Of a stretch of 64,000 nucleotides of DNA, positions 16,855-24,917 are shown piece by piece; the first letter of the stretch is position 1; every line of letters begins with the position of its first letter. The DNA lies in contig NZ_SNUA01000001.1 of NCBI RefSeq assembly GCF_004360225.1, forward strand, positions 310,001 through 374,000, given 5' to 3'. The position numbers and the translations under genes are program-made. This stretch comes from Alcanivorax sp. 24. GTDB lineage: Bacteria; Pseudomonadota; Gammaproteobacteria; Pseudomonadales; Alcanivoracaceae. The notes beneath the pieces were generated by a model, which was given only the letters and a program-made list of their open reading frames with translations, was not told the DNA's origin and did no database searches.

Positions 16855-18794
16855 GCAGGCAATGGCGAACCGATCCCGAGGATTGGGAAGCGCAGGACGA
16901 TCACCCGGTGCCCCGCGATACCGGGGGCCACTGGCTCAGCCTGACCCGGCGTGGTGTGCTCAAGGGTGGCCTGGGGCTGGCGGCGGTTTTTGTCGGTGGC
17001 TGCGCGGTGACTGGTGGCGCGCGGCCACGCATCGGGTTCACGCCGCTGCCGGTGCAAACCGACTCCGGTTTCGATACGGTGCGGGTGCCGGCGGGATATC
17101 GCGCGGTGCCTTTCTACAGTTGGGGAGATCCGATTGATGCCGAGGCGCCACGGTGGCGCGCGGATGCCGGTAACGATTGGCGCGATCAATTGCGGCAGGC
17201 CGGGGATAACCATGACGGGATGCACTATTTCCCGTTTGCGGATAATCCCAACGGGCACGGCCTGCTGGTGATCAATCATGAAAAAGTGGCGACGGATTTC
17301 CTGCATCCACGGGGGGCCACGATGCGGCATGATGAGCAGGGAAGGCCGCGTCGCCCCGGTGAAGAAGTGAACAAGGAACTGGCCGCCCACGGCGTCAGCG
17401 TCATCGACATCGCCAAGAACCGCGATGGCCAGTGGCGGCGAATCATGACGTCTTCCTATAACCGTCGCATCAGCGGTTTGACGCCGATGATACTGAGCGG
17501 TCCGGCGGCGGGCGCCGAAGCCATGCGCACCGCCTCGGACCCCACCGGGCGCCGGGTGATTGGCACGTTCGCCAATTGCGCGCTGGGCTATACCCCCTGG
17601 GGCACGTATCTGGCCTGTGAGGAAAACTGGCCGAACTACTTCGTCAATCGAGACGCGGAGGACTACCCGCGCCGTCCGCAACAGGCCCGCTACCGCGTCA
17701 GTCAGGGCGAGCGCAGCAACTACTATTCATGGGAAACCGTGGAGCCCCGCTTCGATGCCACGCCGGATCACTCCCGGCCTCACCAGGGGGAGGTCAATGA
17801 GCCGAACCGGTTCGGCTGGGTGGTGGAAATCGATCCCTTCGACCCGAACAGCACACCGGTGAAGCGTACCGCCATGGGGCGGCTGGTGCGCGAATGCGCC
17901 ACGCCTTCGGTGGCCGACGACGGACGCATGGCGTTTTACTTCGGAGATGACACCCGGGGAGAGTACATCTACAAATTCGTGCCCCGTGACCGCTATCGCG
18001 CCGATGATCCCGGCGCCAACCGGGACCTGCTCGACCACGGCACTTTGTACGTGGCGGTATTCCATGACGACGGCCGTGGTGAGTGGCGGCCCTTGCGGCA
18101 CGGTCAGGGGCCGCTCACCGCCGCCAATGGGTTCCCGGATCAGGCAGCGGTGCTGATCAACGCGCGCGGCGCCGCCGATCTGCTCGGAGCCACCCGCATG
18201 GATCGGCCCGAATGGGTGGCGGTGCGACCCGGCAGCCGCGAGGTTTACGTCACGCTGACCAATAACGATGAGCGCGGTGTCGATAACGGGCAGCCAGTGA
18301 ACGCCGCCAATCCCAGGCCCAGGAATCTGCACGGACAGATTCTGCGCTGGCGGGAACGGGATAATGAGCCCACTGCCACGGTTTTTGATTGGGAGCTGTT
18401 TTTATTGGCGGGTTACCCTGCTGGCGGCGAGGCACCTGTCCATCAGTGGGGTAGCACCCAGGGCGACCTGTTCTCTTCGCCGGACGGACTGTGGTTCGAT
18501 CCGGCGGGACGGCTCTGGATCGAGACCGATTACGACGATCAAAGCCCGGACCACCAGGCCATGGGAACCAACCAGCTGTTGTGCGCGGACCCGGACAGCG
18601 GTGAGGTGCGCCGTTTCCTGGTCGGGCCGAGGGGGTGTGAAATCACCGGTATTACCGGCACGCCGGACGGGCGGACCTTGTGGATCAACGTGCAGCATCC
18701 GGGAATCAGCTATCCGGCCAGCGATGGTCGCACCCGCCCCCGTTCCACCACGGTGCTGATCACACGCGACGACGGTGGCGAGATCGGCACTTAG
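16851..18794 (+). CDS. phoX: PhoX-family (DUF839) alkaline phosphatase, copy 1
   Basis: A 647-residue PhoX-type phosphatase, a calcium/iron enzyme exported folded by Tat. Twin Arg33-Arg34 in LTRRGVLKGG is followed by a hydrophobic stretch and VGGC (Cys51), so a Tat lipoprotein is possible. Diagnostic segments: DNHDGMHYFPF, LLVINHEKV, NCALGYTPWGTYLACEENWPNYF (containing the cysteine and glutamates of the metal cluster), NRFGWVVEIDPFDPNS, and the C-terminal GPRGCEITGITGTPDGRTLWINVQHPG. The ATGA overlap with the phytase stop indicates one operon: receptor, phytase, PhoX. It would strip phosphate from lower inositol phosphates or other esters. Confidence 0.92.
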   Translation: MSRQWRTDPEDWEAQDDHPVPRDTGGHWLSLTRRGVLKGGLGLAAVFVGGCAVTGGARPRIGFTPLPVQTDSGFDTVRVPAGYRAVPFYSWGDPIDAEAPRWRADAGNDWRDQLRQAGDNHDGMHYFPFADNPNGHGLLVINHEKVATDFLHPRGATMRHDEQGRPRRPGEEVNKELAAHGVSVIDIAKNRDGQWRRIMTSSYNRRISGLTPMILSGPAAGAEAMRTASDPTGRRVIGTFANCALGYTPWGTYLACEENWPNYFVNRDAEDYPRRPQQARYRVSQGERSNYYSWETVEPRFDATPDHSRPHQGEVNEPNRFGWVVEIDPFDPNSTPVKRTAMGRLVRECATPSVADDGRMAFYFGDDTRGEYIYKFVPRDRYRADDPGANRDLLDHGTLYVAVFHDDGRGEWRPLRHGQGPLTAANGFPDQAAVLINARGAADLLGATRMDRPEWVAVRPGSREVYVTLTNNDERGVDNGQPVNAANPRPRNLHGQILRWRERDNEPTATVFDWELFLLAGYPAGGEAPVHQWGSTQGDLFSSPDGLWFDPAGRLWIETDYDDQSPDHQAMGTNQLLCADPDSGEVRRFLVGPRGCEITGITGTPDGRTLWINVQHPGISYPASDGRTRPRSTTVLITRDDGGEIGT

Positions 18795-18801
18795 AGGAAC
18801 T

Positions 18802-18821
18802 GGACGCCGGACGCCAGACGC
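18802..18821. repeat. inverted partner of the 7-bp tandem array
   Basis: GGACGCC GGACGCC AGACGC is the reverse complement of two GGCGTCC units plus most of one GGCGTCT unit, and lies 158 bp before the array at 18980. It could pair with the array to form a large hairpin between the convergent phoX and paaX-like genes. Between the two lie a GGAGCAA/TTGCTCC stem-loop (near 18868-18890) and no gene. Confidence 0.8.
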
Positions 18822-18979
18822 TAAAGTCAAAACCGGGGGCTGCGGGATTGCGGAAAAAAATTGCCGGGAGCAATGTTTAACGTTGCTCCGCGGTGGCCCG
18901 AAGGGTGACCGCCATGGGCGGCGGAAACAAAAAGCGTTTTTAGTGCTTGCCAGGGTGTTAGGTCTGGTTTCGCATTATC

Positions 18980-19070
18980 GGCGTCCGGCGTCCGGCGTCC
19001 GGCGTCCGGCGTCCGGCGTCCGGCGTCCGGCGTCCGGCGTCCGGCGTCCGGCGTCCGGCGTCCGGCGTCT
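18980..19070. repeat. tandem array of 13 heptamers (GGCGTCC)
   Basis: Twelve perfect GGCGTCC units followed by one GGCGTCT unit, with no spacer, ending exactly on the stop codon of the leftward PaaX-like gene. The unit is not a multiple of three and the array is outside both neighbouring genes. Confidence 0.95.
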
Positions 19071-19902
19071 AGTCTATGCCCAGATAACGAAACCACAGCG
19101 CGCGTCCGGTGCTGATGAAGTGCGGCAACAGGCGGACCACTTCGCCACGCGGGGACGGCCCGGTCCACTCTTCCGGCAGTAACGGGTCGGTGTTGAGAAT
19201 TTTGGTGGCGGCCCGGCCCACGCGCAAAAAACGCGCGCACAGCACTTTGTCGGGAGCGGTGCCGGCGGGGGCCTGGTCGAGCAGCCGGCACATTTCATCA
19301 CGGACCTTCTCGAGCAGGGTGTGACGGCGCCGAAAATCCCACAAGCCGGGCCTTGGGGTGACTGATAACTGATCGGCTCGCAGTAGCACGGTTTGCGGGG
19401 CCATGCCCAAGGCCCGCAATTCCTGCCGCAGGGCGGAAAAAGCCAGTGACAGGTTGGCGGGGCGGGCGAACAGATCCCGTTGCACCTCGGCGAAACCCCT
19501 TTGCCGGAGGGCTCTCTCATGTCCCCGCCAGCCGCTACGGTTGGAACGCGATACCTGGTGGGTGACCGCCACCCACCAGTTTTCTCTCCAGGGACACAGC
19601 AACTCGCTCAGACCCTGCCAGCGACCCTGCTCCCGGGCCCAGGGGGCGTTTTCCGCCAATTGCCAGCTGCCGCGTTGAGGGCTGATGATGGCGCCTTGCG
19701 TGGACAGGCGGCTCACCGCCACGCGAACGGCTCCGGCCTTGAACCCCATGATGTCGCCACCCTGGGCCAGGGCCACCGAGGTCAGAGCGGTATCCGCGGC
19801 CACGGCGAGCATATCCAGGACCAGTGTTCTGGGGGTCAATTCCGCCAGTTTGGTGAGCGAGGGGATTGACGGTCGTCCCTGGGGAGTTACATCATCTTTC
19901 AT
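19069..19902 (-). CDS. PaaX-like transcriptional repressor
   Basis: A 277-residue regulator with the PaaX layout: N-terminal winged helix (about 10-85, TPRTLVLDMLAVAADTALTSVALAQGGDIMGFKAGAVRVAVSRLSTQGAI), a central domain with WRENWWVAVTHQV, and a C-terminal domain with LLDQAP and HFISTGRALWFRYLG. PaaX represses phenylacetate catabolism and binds phenylacetyl-CoA. The ATG at 19902 is chosen because homology begins soon after it; the 54 codons upstream overlap the region ahead of the divergent ligase. Its divergent partner is an acyl-CoA synthetase, so it probably senses an acyl-CoA made by that enzyme. No paa genes are nearby. Its stop codon overlaps the last heptamer of the tandem array. Confidence 0.8.
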   Translation of the reverse strand: MKDDVTPQGRPSIPSLTKLAELTPRTLVLDMLAVAADTALTSVALAQGGDIMGFKAGAVRVAVSRLSTQGAIISPQRGSWQLAENAPWAREQGRWQGLSELLCPWRENWWVAVTHQVSRSNRSGWRGHERALRQRGFAEVQRDLFARPANLSLAFSALRQELRALGMAPQTVLLRADQLSVTPRPGLWDFRRRHTLLEKVRDEMCRLLDQAPAGTAPDKVLCARFLRVGRAATKILNTDPLLPEEWTGPSPRGEVVRLLPHFISTGRALWFRYLGID

Positions 19903-20092
19903 TGATTCCACTTTTGAGTAACAAGTTAAGGGGTGACCAGTGGGCATTATTTCATGAAACCCAACCGTCTTACTTACCTGCTTGAAGGCCTGGTTGCCAC
20001 TTGGAATTGAAACAACGTGCCGGAGTTCGCGTTCCAATTCGACCAGCAGCGCGGCGCTGGCCAAGGGAGTATGTCAACAACAGGATGTGGTG

Positions 20093-21892
20093 ATGGAACC
20101 TGCTATCGCGAACACCAGTGACGCGGTTCGGACTTGTCTGGAGCAGGCGCCGACGCCGTTGCGATTATTGCGTCAGGCCGCGGCCCGCCACCCGGATCAT
20201 CCGGCGCTGGTGTACCTGTGCGATGCCGATACCGGCCATCGGATGACGGTCAGTTATGCCCGTTTGCTGGCCGAGACCGAGGCGGTGGCCCGCGCTCTGC
20301 GCGCCAGCGGTGTGACTCCGGAAGATGGCGTGGCCATGTTCCTGCCCCTGGTGCCGGAGGCGGTTTCCACGCTGATCGCCGCCTGTTCGGTGGGGGTGGC
20401 GTTTCCGGTGAACCTGCTGATGTCGGAACAGGCGATCGCCTCCCAACTGGCGCTGGCCCGATGCAAAGTGGTGATCACCGTGGGCCCCCATGTGGAGTCG
20501 GACTTGAGCGAACGGGTCCTCGCCGCCGCCGCGAGCTTGCCGCGACCGCCTCATGTCGTGGTCTTGCCGGTAACCGAGGCAGAGCGGGCCGTAAGCGGCG
20601 GGGAGCTTTGGCCGGCGTTCTTGGCGAAGGCGGAGAACACCGACCTGGCCGCGGATGACGACCCGGAGCGTGTGGCCGCTCTGCTGCACACCGGGGGGAG
20701 CACTTATGCGCCGAAACTGGCGGAACTGACCCTGGGTAATCTGGCCGCCGGCGCGGTGCTGACCTGTGCGGGGTGCGGCTACAGTCAGAGTGACCGTCTG
20801 CTGAACGGCTTGCCCCTGTTTCATGTGGGCAGCTCGGTGGACGCGGTGCTGGCGATCATCGCAGGCGGTGCCACTTCGGTGCTGCCCACTGCCTTGGGAC
20901 TAAAGAATCCGGCGGTGATCCAGCATTTCTGGTCCCTGCTGGAGACGCTGGAGGTAACGTTGGTGGGCGGCGTGCCGACGCTGCTGTCGACCCTGGCCGA
21001 TGCTCCCCGGCAGCCGTCGCGATGCGCTTCACTGAGAGCTTTCCTCACTGGTGGTTCGGCGCTCAATCCGCGGTTGGCCCAGCGGCTGGAAACGCTAAGC
21101 GGGGCGCCGGTGTATCAGCTTTACGGCATGACCGAGTCCGCCGGTATCATCACCGCTCAATTCATCGACGGGATGTTCCGGCCGCCCTTGGCCGGGCACC
21201 CGGTGCCGCTGGTGGAGGTGGCCATCGAGGAGCCGGGGCGGCCGCTCCGGGCCGGCCAGCGGGGCGAGCTGTGGGTCCGGGGTCCCAATGTCTTCGCCGG
21301 TTATCGCACCGCCACGGGCACGCAGGACCGGCCGCACAACGGCTGGGTCCCGTCCGGGGATCGGGTGGCGGTCACCGATGATGGGCAGCTGCGGATTGTC
21401 GGTCGCACCAAGGAAGTGATTATCCGCAGCGGCCATAATATCGATCCACAAATGCTGGAGCAGGTGGCGGAAGAACACCCGTCGGTCCTGGAGGCGGCGG
21501 TGGTGGCGATGCCGGATCAGCACGCCGGAGAATTGCCAGTGCTGTATGTGACGCTGCGCGCCGGGGCGGAGGCGTCCTGCATCGAGAGCATCGACGCCTT
21601 CGTGCGTGATCGTATCGCCGTGCCGCAGGCGCGCCCCCGCCATGTCTTCGTACTGCCTTCGATGCCGATGACACCGCTGGGCAAGGTGGCGCGTTATCAA
21701 TTGCGGCAGAAAGCGGTGAGCTATCGGGCCGGGCAATTGATCGCCGAGCTGGATACCGGCGCCCGGGTAAGCTGCCCGCAGCCGGACGCCAAATCAATCA
21801 TTATCGACTGGTCCTCATCGTCGGCCGCGGCCATGCAGGATCGGGCGCGGGAGCGGCTGGCGGAACTCGGGCTGGTGCTGATGTCCGCCTGA
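20093..21892 (+). CDS. acyl-CoA synthetase / AMP-dependent ligase
   Basis: A 599-residue class I adenylate-forming enzyme that activates a carboxylic acid as acyl-AMP and then acyl-CoA. Motifs: phosphate-binding loop HTGGSTYAPKLAEL (near 200, with Tyr where Gly is usual), GLPLFHVG, LYGMTESAG, WVPSGDRV, GRTKEVIIRSGHNI, and PLGKVARYQL with the catalytic lysine. A C-terminal tail of about 50 residues (from 545) follows the ligase fold. The ATG at 20093 is the first start with homology after it. It faces the PaaX-like gene head to head. Substrate chain length cannot be read; a GenBank-style long-chain assignment would be a guess. Confidence 0.85.
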   Translation: MEPAIANTSDAVRTCLEQAPTPLRLLRQAAARHPDHPALVYLCDADTGHRMTVSYARLLAETEAVARALRASGVTPEDGVAMFLPLVPEAVSTLIAACSVGVAFPVNLLMSEQAIASQLALARCKVVITVGPHVESDLSERVLAAAASLPRPPHVVVLPVTEAERAVSGGELWPAFLAKAENTDLAADDDPERVAALLHTGGSTYAPKLAELTLGNLAAGAVLTCAGCGYSQSDRLLNGLPLFHVGSSVDAVLAIIAGGATSVLPTALGLKNPAVIQHFWSLLETLEVTLVGGVPTLLSTLADAPRQPSRCASLRAFLTGGSALNPRLAQRLETLSGAPVYQLYGMTESAGIITAQFIDGMFRPPLAGHPVPLVEVAIEEPGRPLRAGQRGELWVRGPNVFAGYRTATGTQDRPHNGWVPSGDRVAVTDDGQLRIVGRTKEVIIRSGHNIDPQMLEQVAEEHPSVLEAAVVAMPDQHAGELPVLYVTLRAGAEASCIESIDAFVRDRIAVPQARPRHVFVLPSMPMTPLGKVARYQLRQKAVSYRAGQLIAELDTGARVSCPQPDAKSIIIDWSSSSAAAMQDRARERLAELGLVLMSA

Positions 21893-21897
21893 AGGCG

Positions 21898-21918
21898 ATG
21901 CCGGATCAAGTCCGGCAT
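21898..21918 (+). terminator. stem-loop after the acyl-CoA synthetase
   Basis: ATGCCGGA - TCAAG - TCCGGCAT is an 8-bp perfect stem with a 5-nt loop, five bases after the stop codon, followed by GATGTTTT. It may work as a weak intrinsic terminator; the same stem sequence is also a common dispersed palindrome in proteobacteria. Confidence 0.6.
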
Positions 21919-22021
21919 GATGTTTTCAGGCTTTTGAATTTGGCGTGCCAGCGAGCCCTGGAACCAGTGGCTTACCAGCCGCGCTATCCGTTTGAAGCAA
22001 CGCCAGTCCCTGGGTGATGGG

Positions 22022-23035
22022 TCATTCCTCCCAGCCGGCCAGCACCAGTTTGCCGATGGTCCGGCCATCCTCAATACGGCGGTGTGCCTGTTTCAGGTTG
22101 GTGGCGTTGATCGGGCCCAGGGATTCGCCCAGTGTGGTTTGCAGTATGCCGTCATCCACCAGTTTGGCGGCCTGGGACAGAATCTCCCCTTGGCGCTGCA
22201 TATCCACGCCGAACATGGCCCGGGTAAACATGAACTCCCAGGCGAAGCGGGCGCTTTTGGGCTTCAGCGCGTTCAGGTCCAGAGGGCCGCGGGCATCGAC
22301 AATGGTAACGATGCCGCCCAGCGGGTTAATCAACTCGCAGGCTTGGGTCCAGTACGGATCCGGTTCCTGGGCCAGCAGAATGGCATCCACGCCATTGATG
22401 CCGAGAGCTTTCACCGGCTCCACCAGCCCCTGGCGGTAATCGATGGTGTGGGCGGCGCCCATGGATTGGCACCAACGGGCGGATTCGTCACGGCCGGCGG
22501 TGGCGATCACCGTCATGCCAAAATGGCGGGCGGCCAGTTGAATGCCGATGGAACCGACACCGCCGGCGCCGCCCACCACTAACAGGGTCTTGCCCTTGGC
22601 GGTGTCCGGGGTCAGGCCGAGCTGGTCTTCCAGGGCTTCCCAGACCGTCAGGGTGGTCAGTGGCAAAGCGGCGGCTTCCTGCATGCCCAGACTGTCGGGT
22701 TTGTGTGCCACCAGCCTTTCATCAACGCATTGGAACTGGGCGTTGCTGCCCTGGCGTTGCATGGCGCCGGCGTACCAGACCCGGTCGCCGGGTTTGAAAC
22801 CTTGAACCTCATCACCCACCGCCTGCACCCGGCCGGCGGCGTCATACCCGAGCACGCGGAAACCGGGTTCGGCCAATGGCCGTTGTCGCACTTTGGTGTC
22901 CACCGGATTCACCGACACCGCTTCCACCGCGATCAACAGATCGCGGGGACCGGGAACCGGTGTCTCCAGCTCGATATCCTGTAACGCGTGCAGGTCTTCA
23001 ATGGCTCGGGGGCGGTCGAAACCGACAGCTTTCAT
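22022..23035 (-). CDS. zinc-type alcohol dehydrogenase-like / quinone oxidoreductase family protein
   Basis: A 337-residue medium-chain reductase of the zinc-free quinone-oxidoreductase group. The GroES-like N-terminal half has VNPVDTKVRQ and VLGYDAAGRVQAVGDEV; the nucleotide-binding half has VVGGAGGVGSIGIQLA. The cysteine and histidine ligands of true zinc alcohol dehydrogenases are missing, so it should be an NADPH-dependent enone or quinone reductase. Converges with the acyl-CoA synthetase and is divergent from the amidase. Physiological substrate unknown. Confidence 0.85.
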   Translation of the reverse strand: MKAVGFDRPRAIEDLHALQDIELETPVPGPRDLLIAVEAVSVNPVDTKVRQRPLAEPGFRVLGYDAAGRVQAVGDEVQGFKPGDRVWYAGAMQRQGSNAQFQCVDERLVAHKPDSLGMQEAAALPLTTLTVWEALEDQLGLTPDTAKGKTLLVVGGAGGVGSIGIQLAARHFGMTVIATAGRDESARWCQSMGAAHTIDYRQGLVEPVKALGINGVDAILLAQEPDPYWTQACELINPLGGIVTIVDARGPLDLNALKPKSARFAWEFMFTRAMFGVDMQRQGEILSQAAKLVDDGILQTTLGESLGPINATNLKQAHRRIEDGRTIGKLVLAGWEE

Positions 23036-23166
23036 CCTCTCCTCCTGGTAACGCAGTTTGGCGCAAAGTGAGCCCGCGCGGACCGGTCGCCGCCGTGTAG
23101 GATGACAAGCGGGTCTCGGGGCGGCATGGCAATGGGCCGCGGGTTTCAGAACACAAGGATACCATC

Positions 23167-24654
23167 ATGAATTTCGACGAATACCGTAAGTTGGATGGCG
23201 TGGCCCTGGCCGGGCTGGTGGCCCGGGGGGAAGTCAGCGCGGCGGAATTGCTGGAACTGGCCATAGCCCGGGCGGAGCAGGTCAATCCGAAGCTCAACGG
23301 CTTGGTCATTCCGCTTTACGAGGAAGGCCGGCGCACGGCGGCGGGACCGCTTTCCGGGCCGTTGGCGGGGGTGCCCATGCTGGCCAAGGACCTGTTCCAG
23401 GAAATGGCCGGGGCGCCCTGTTATATGGGTAACAAGGCGCTCAAGAGAATGGGCTTTCGCGCCCCCCACGATTCGGAACTGGTGAGGCGCTGGCGCGAGG
23501 CTGGCCTGGTGTTGTTCGGGCGTACCAACACGCCGGAGTTTGGCGCCAAGGGTATCACCGAGCCGGATTCGTTCGGCGCCTGCCGCAACCCCTGGAATCC
23601 CGAGCACACCCCCGGCGGCTCTTCCGGCGGCTCGGCGTCGCTGGTGGCCGCCGGGGTGGTGCCGTTCGCCGGCGCCAATGACGGCGGCGGCAGTATCCGT
23701 ATTCCGGCGGCCTGCTGCGGCCTGTTCGGGCTCAAGCCCGGCCGCGGCCGCACGCCCTGGGGGCCGGATTTCGGCGAAGCCCTGCACGGACTGTCGGTGA
23801 ATCACGCGGTGACCCGTTCCGTGCGCGATTGCGCGGTGTTGCTGGAGGCGGTGGCCGGAGACGAACTCGCCAGTCTCTATCCGCTGGCGCCGCCCGCGCG
23901 GCCATACCGTGAAGAGGTTGAACGTGACCCGGGGGCCTTGCGTATCGCCTTCACCAGTCGCTCGCCCATAGGCACGGCGGTGGATCCGGAGGCGGTGAAG
24001 GCGGTGGAGAACACGGCTCGTCTGCTGGAATCCCTCGGTCACCAGGTGGAGGAAGCGGAACCGGAGATCGACGTCATGGCCATGAGTATGGACTGGCTGA
24101 TGGTCTGGTTCACCAAGTGCGCCGACAGCGTCAACGAAATGCGCCGGCTCACTGGCGCCGGTGACGACGGATTTGAGCTGGATACCCTGGGGATGGCGGC
24201 GTTCGGGCGCAGCTTGAGCGCGCCGGATTACCTGCGGTGCTACCAGCACTGGCAGACCTATACACATCAGCTGATGGCGTTTCTTCAAGGGTATGACTTC
24301 TTGATGACGCCGACCCTGGCCATGCCACCGGCGCGTATCGGTGCCATGGCGACCCCGCCCTTGCAGCAAGCGGCACTGAAGCTGGTACTGAAAACCGGTG
24401 CGCAAAAACTGCTGATGAAAACCGGGCTGGTGGAGCAGATGGCGCGGGAAAACCTGAAATACACGCCGTTCACGCAACTGGCCAATGTCACTGGTGTGCC
24501 GGCCATGTCGGTGCCGCTGCACTGGTGTGACAACGGTTTGCCGCTGGGTGTGCAGTTTGTCGGCGGTCATGGCGACGAAGGCAAGCTGTTGTCTCTGGCG
24601 GCACAGTTGGAACGGGCCGAGCCGTGGTTTGATCGGGTGCCACCGGAGTTATAA
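23167..24654 (+). CDS. amidase signature family hydrolase
   Basis: A 495-residue amidase that cleaves carboxamide bonds in the cytoplasm. The Ser-cisSer-Lys triad is visible: Lys74 in VPMLAKDLF, the cis-serine in GGSSGGSAS (about 152-153) and the nucleophile Ser176 in NDGGGSIRIPAACCG. Length is normal for the family. It lacks signs of GatA (no gatB or gatC nearby), so it is a catabolic amidase or hydrolase of a cyclic or aryl amide. No operon partner is adjacent; the next gene is on the other strand beyond a REP element. Confidence 0.88.
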   Translation: MNFDEYRKLDGVALAGLVARGEVSAAELLELAIARAEQVNPKLNGLVIPLYEEGRRTAAGPLSGPLAGVPMLAKDLFQEMAGAPCYMGNKALKRMGFRAPHDSELVRRWREAGLVLFGRTNTPEFGAKGITEPDSFGACRNPWNPEHTPGGSSGGSASLVAAGVVPFAGANDGGGSIRIPAACCGLFGLKPGRGRTPWGPDFGEALHGLSVNHAVTRSVRDCAVLLEAVAGDELASLYPLAPPARPYREEVERDPGALRIAFTSRSPIGTAVDPEAVKAVENTARLLESLGHQVEEAEPEIDVMAMSMDWLMVWFTKCADSVNEMRRLTGAGDDGFELDTLGMAAFGRSLSAPDYLRCYQHWQTYTHQLMAFLQGYDFLMTPTLAMPPARIGAMATPPLQQAALKLVLKTGAQKLLMKTGLVEQMARENLKYTPFTQLANVTGVPAMSVPLHWCDNGLPLGVQFVGGHGDEGKLLSLAAQLERAEPWFDRVPPEL

Positions 24655-24776
24655 GCGCTCCTCGGGGTTTAGTGATCTCTTCATCGAGGGCAGCGAAGCC
24701 GTGTTAGGTCTCGAGGTAACCGGCAAACTCGGGGGCTGGCCTTGGAGACATAAATCTGGAGGCCGCTACAATGCTG

Positions 24777-24848
24777 CTGTGGGAAGCTTGCTTGCAAGCG
24801 AATGGGCCTCTGGATCCCGAGATTCGCTTGCCAGCAAGCTTCCCACAG
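24777..24848. repeat. REP-like palindrome, copy 4
   Basis: Arms at 24777-24803 and 24822-24848 match at 26 of 27 positions (CTGTGGGAAGCTTGCTTGC...). The upstream flank GCTACAATGC is shared with copy 1. The right arm has CCAGC instead of CAAGC, so it mixes the two arm variants. It lies between convergent amidase and fusion genes. Confidence 0.88.
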
Positions 24849-24917
24849 TGGCTTCGTAGTCCCGTCTGTGCCAGCGGTTGACGTTGCTGGTGCCCGGAAG
24901 GCCTCCGAGCAATCGGT

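Noticed and set aside
18980-19070. CRISPR-like repeat array
   Set aside because: Units of 7 bp without spacers are a simple tandem array; no cas genes are near.
18827-19291. Minus-strand frame reading through the heptamer array
   Set aside because: Its repeating Asp-Ala-Gly-Arg-Arg-Thr-Pro translation only reflects the DNA repeat, and it overlaps the PaaX-like gene in another frame.
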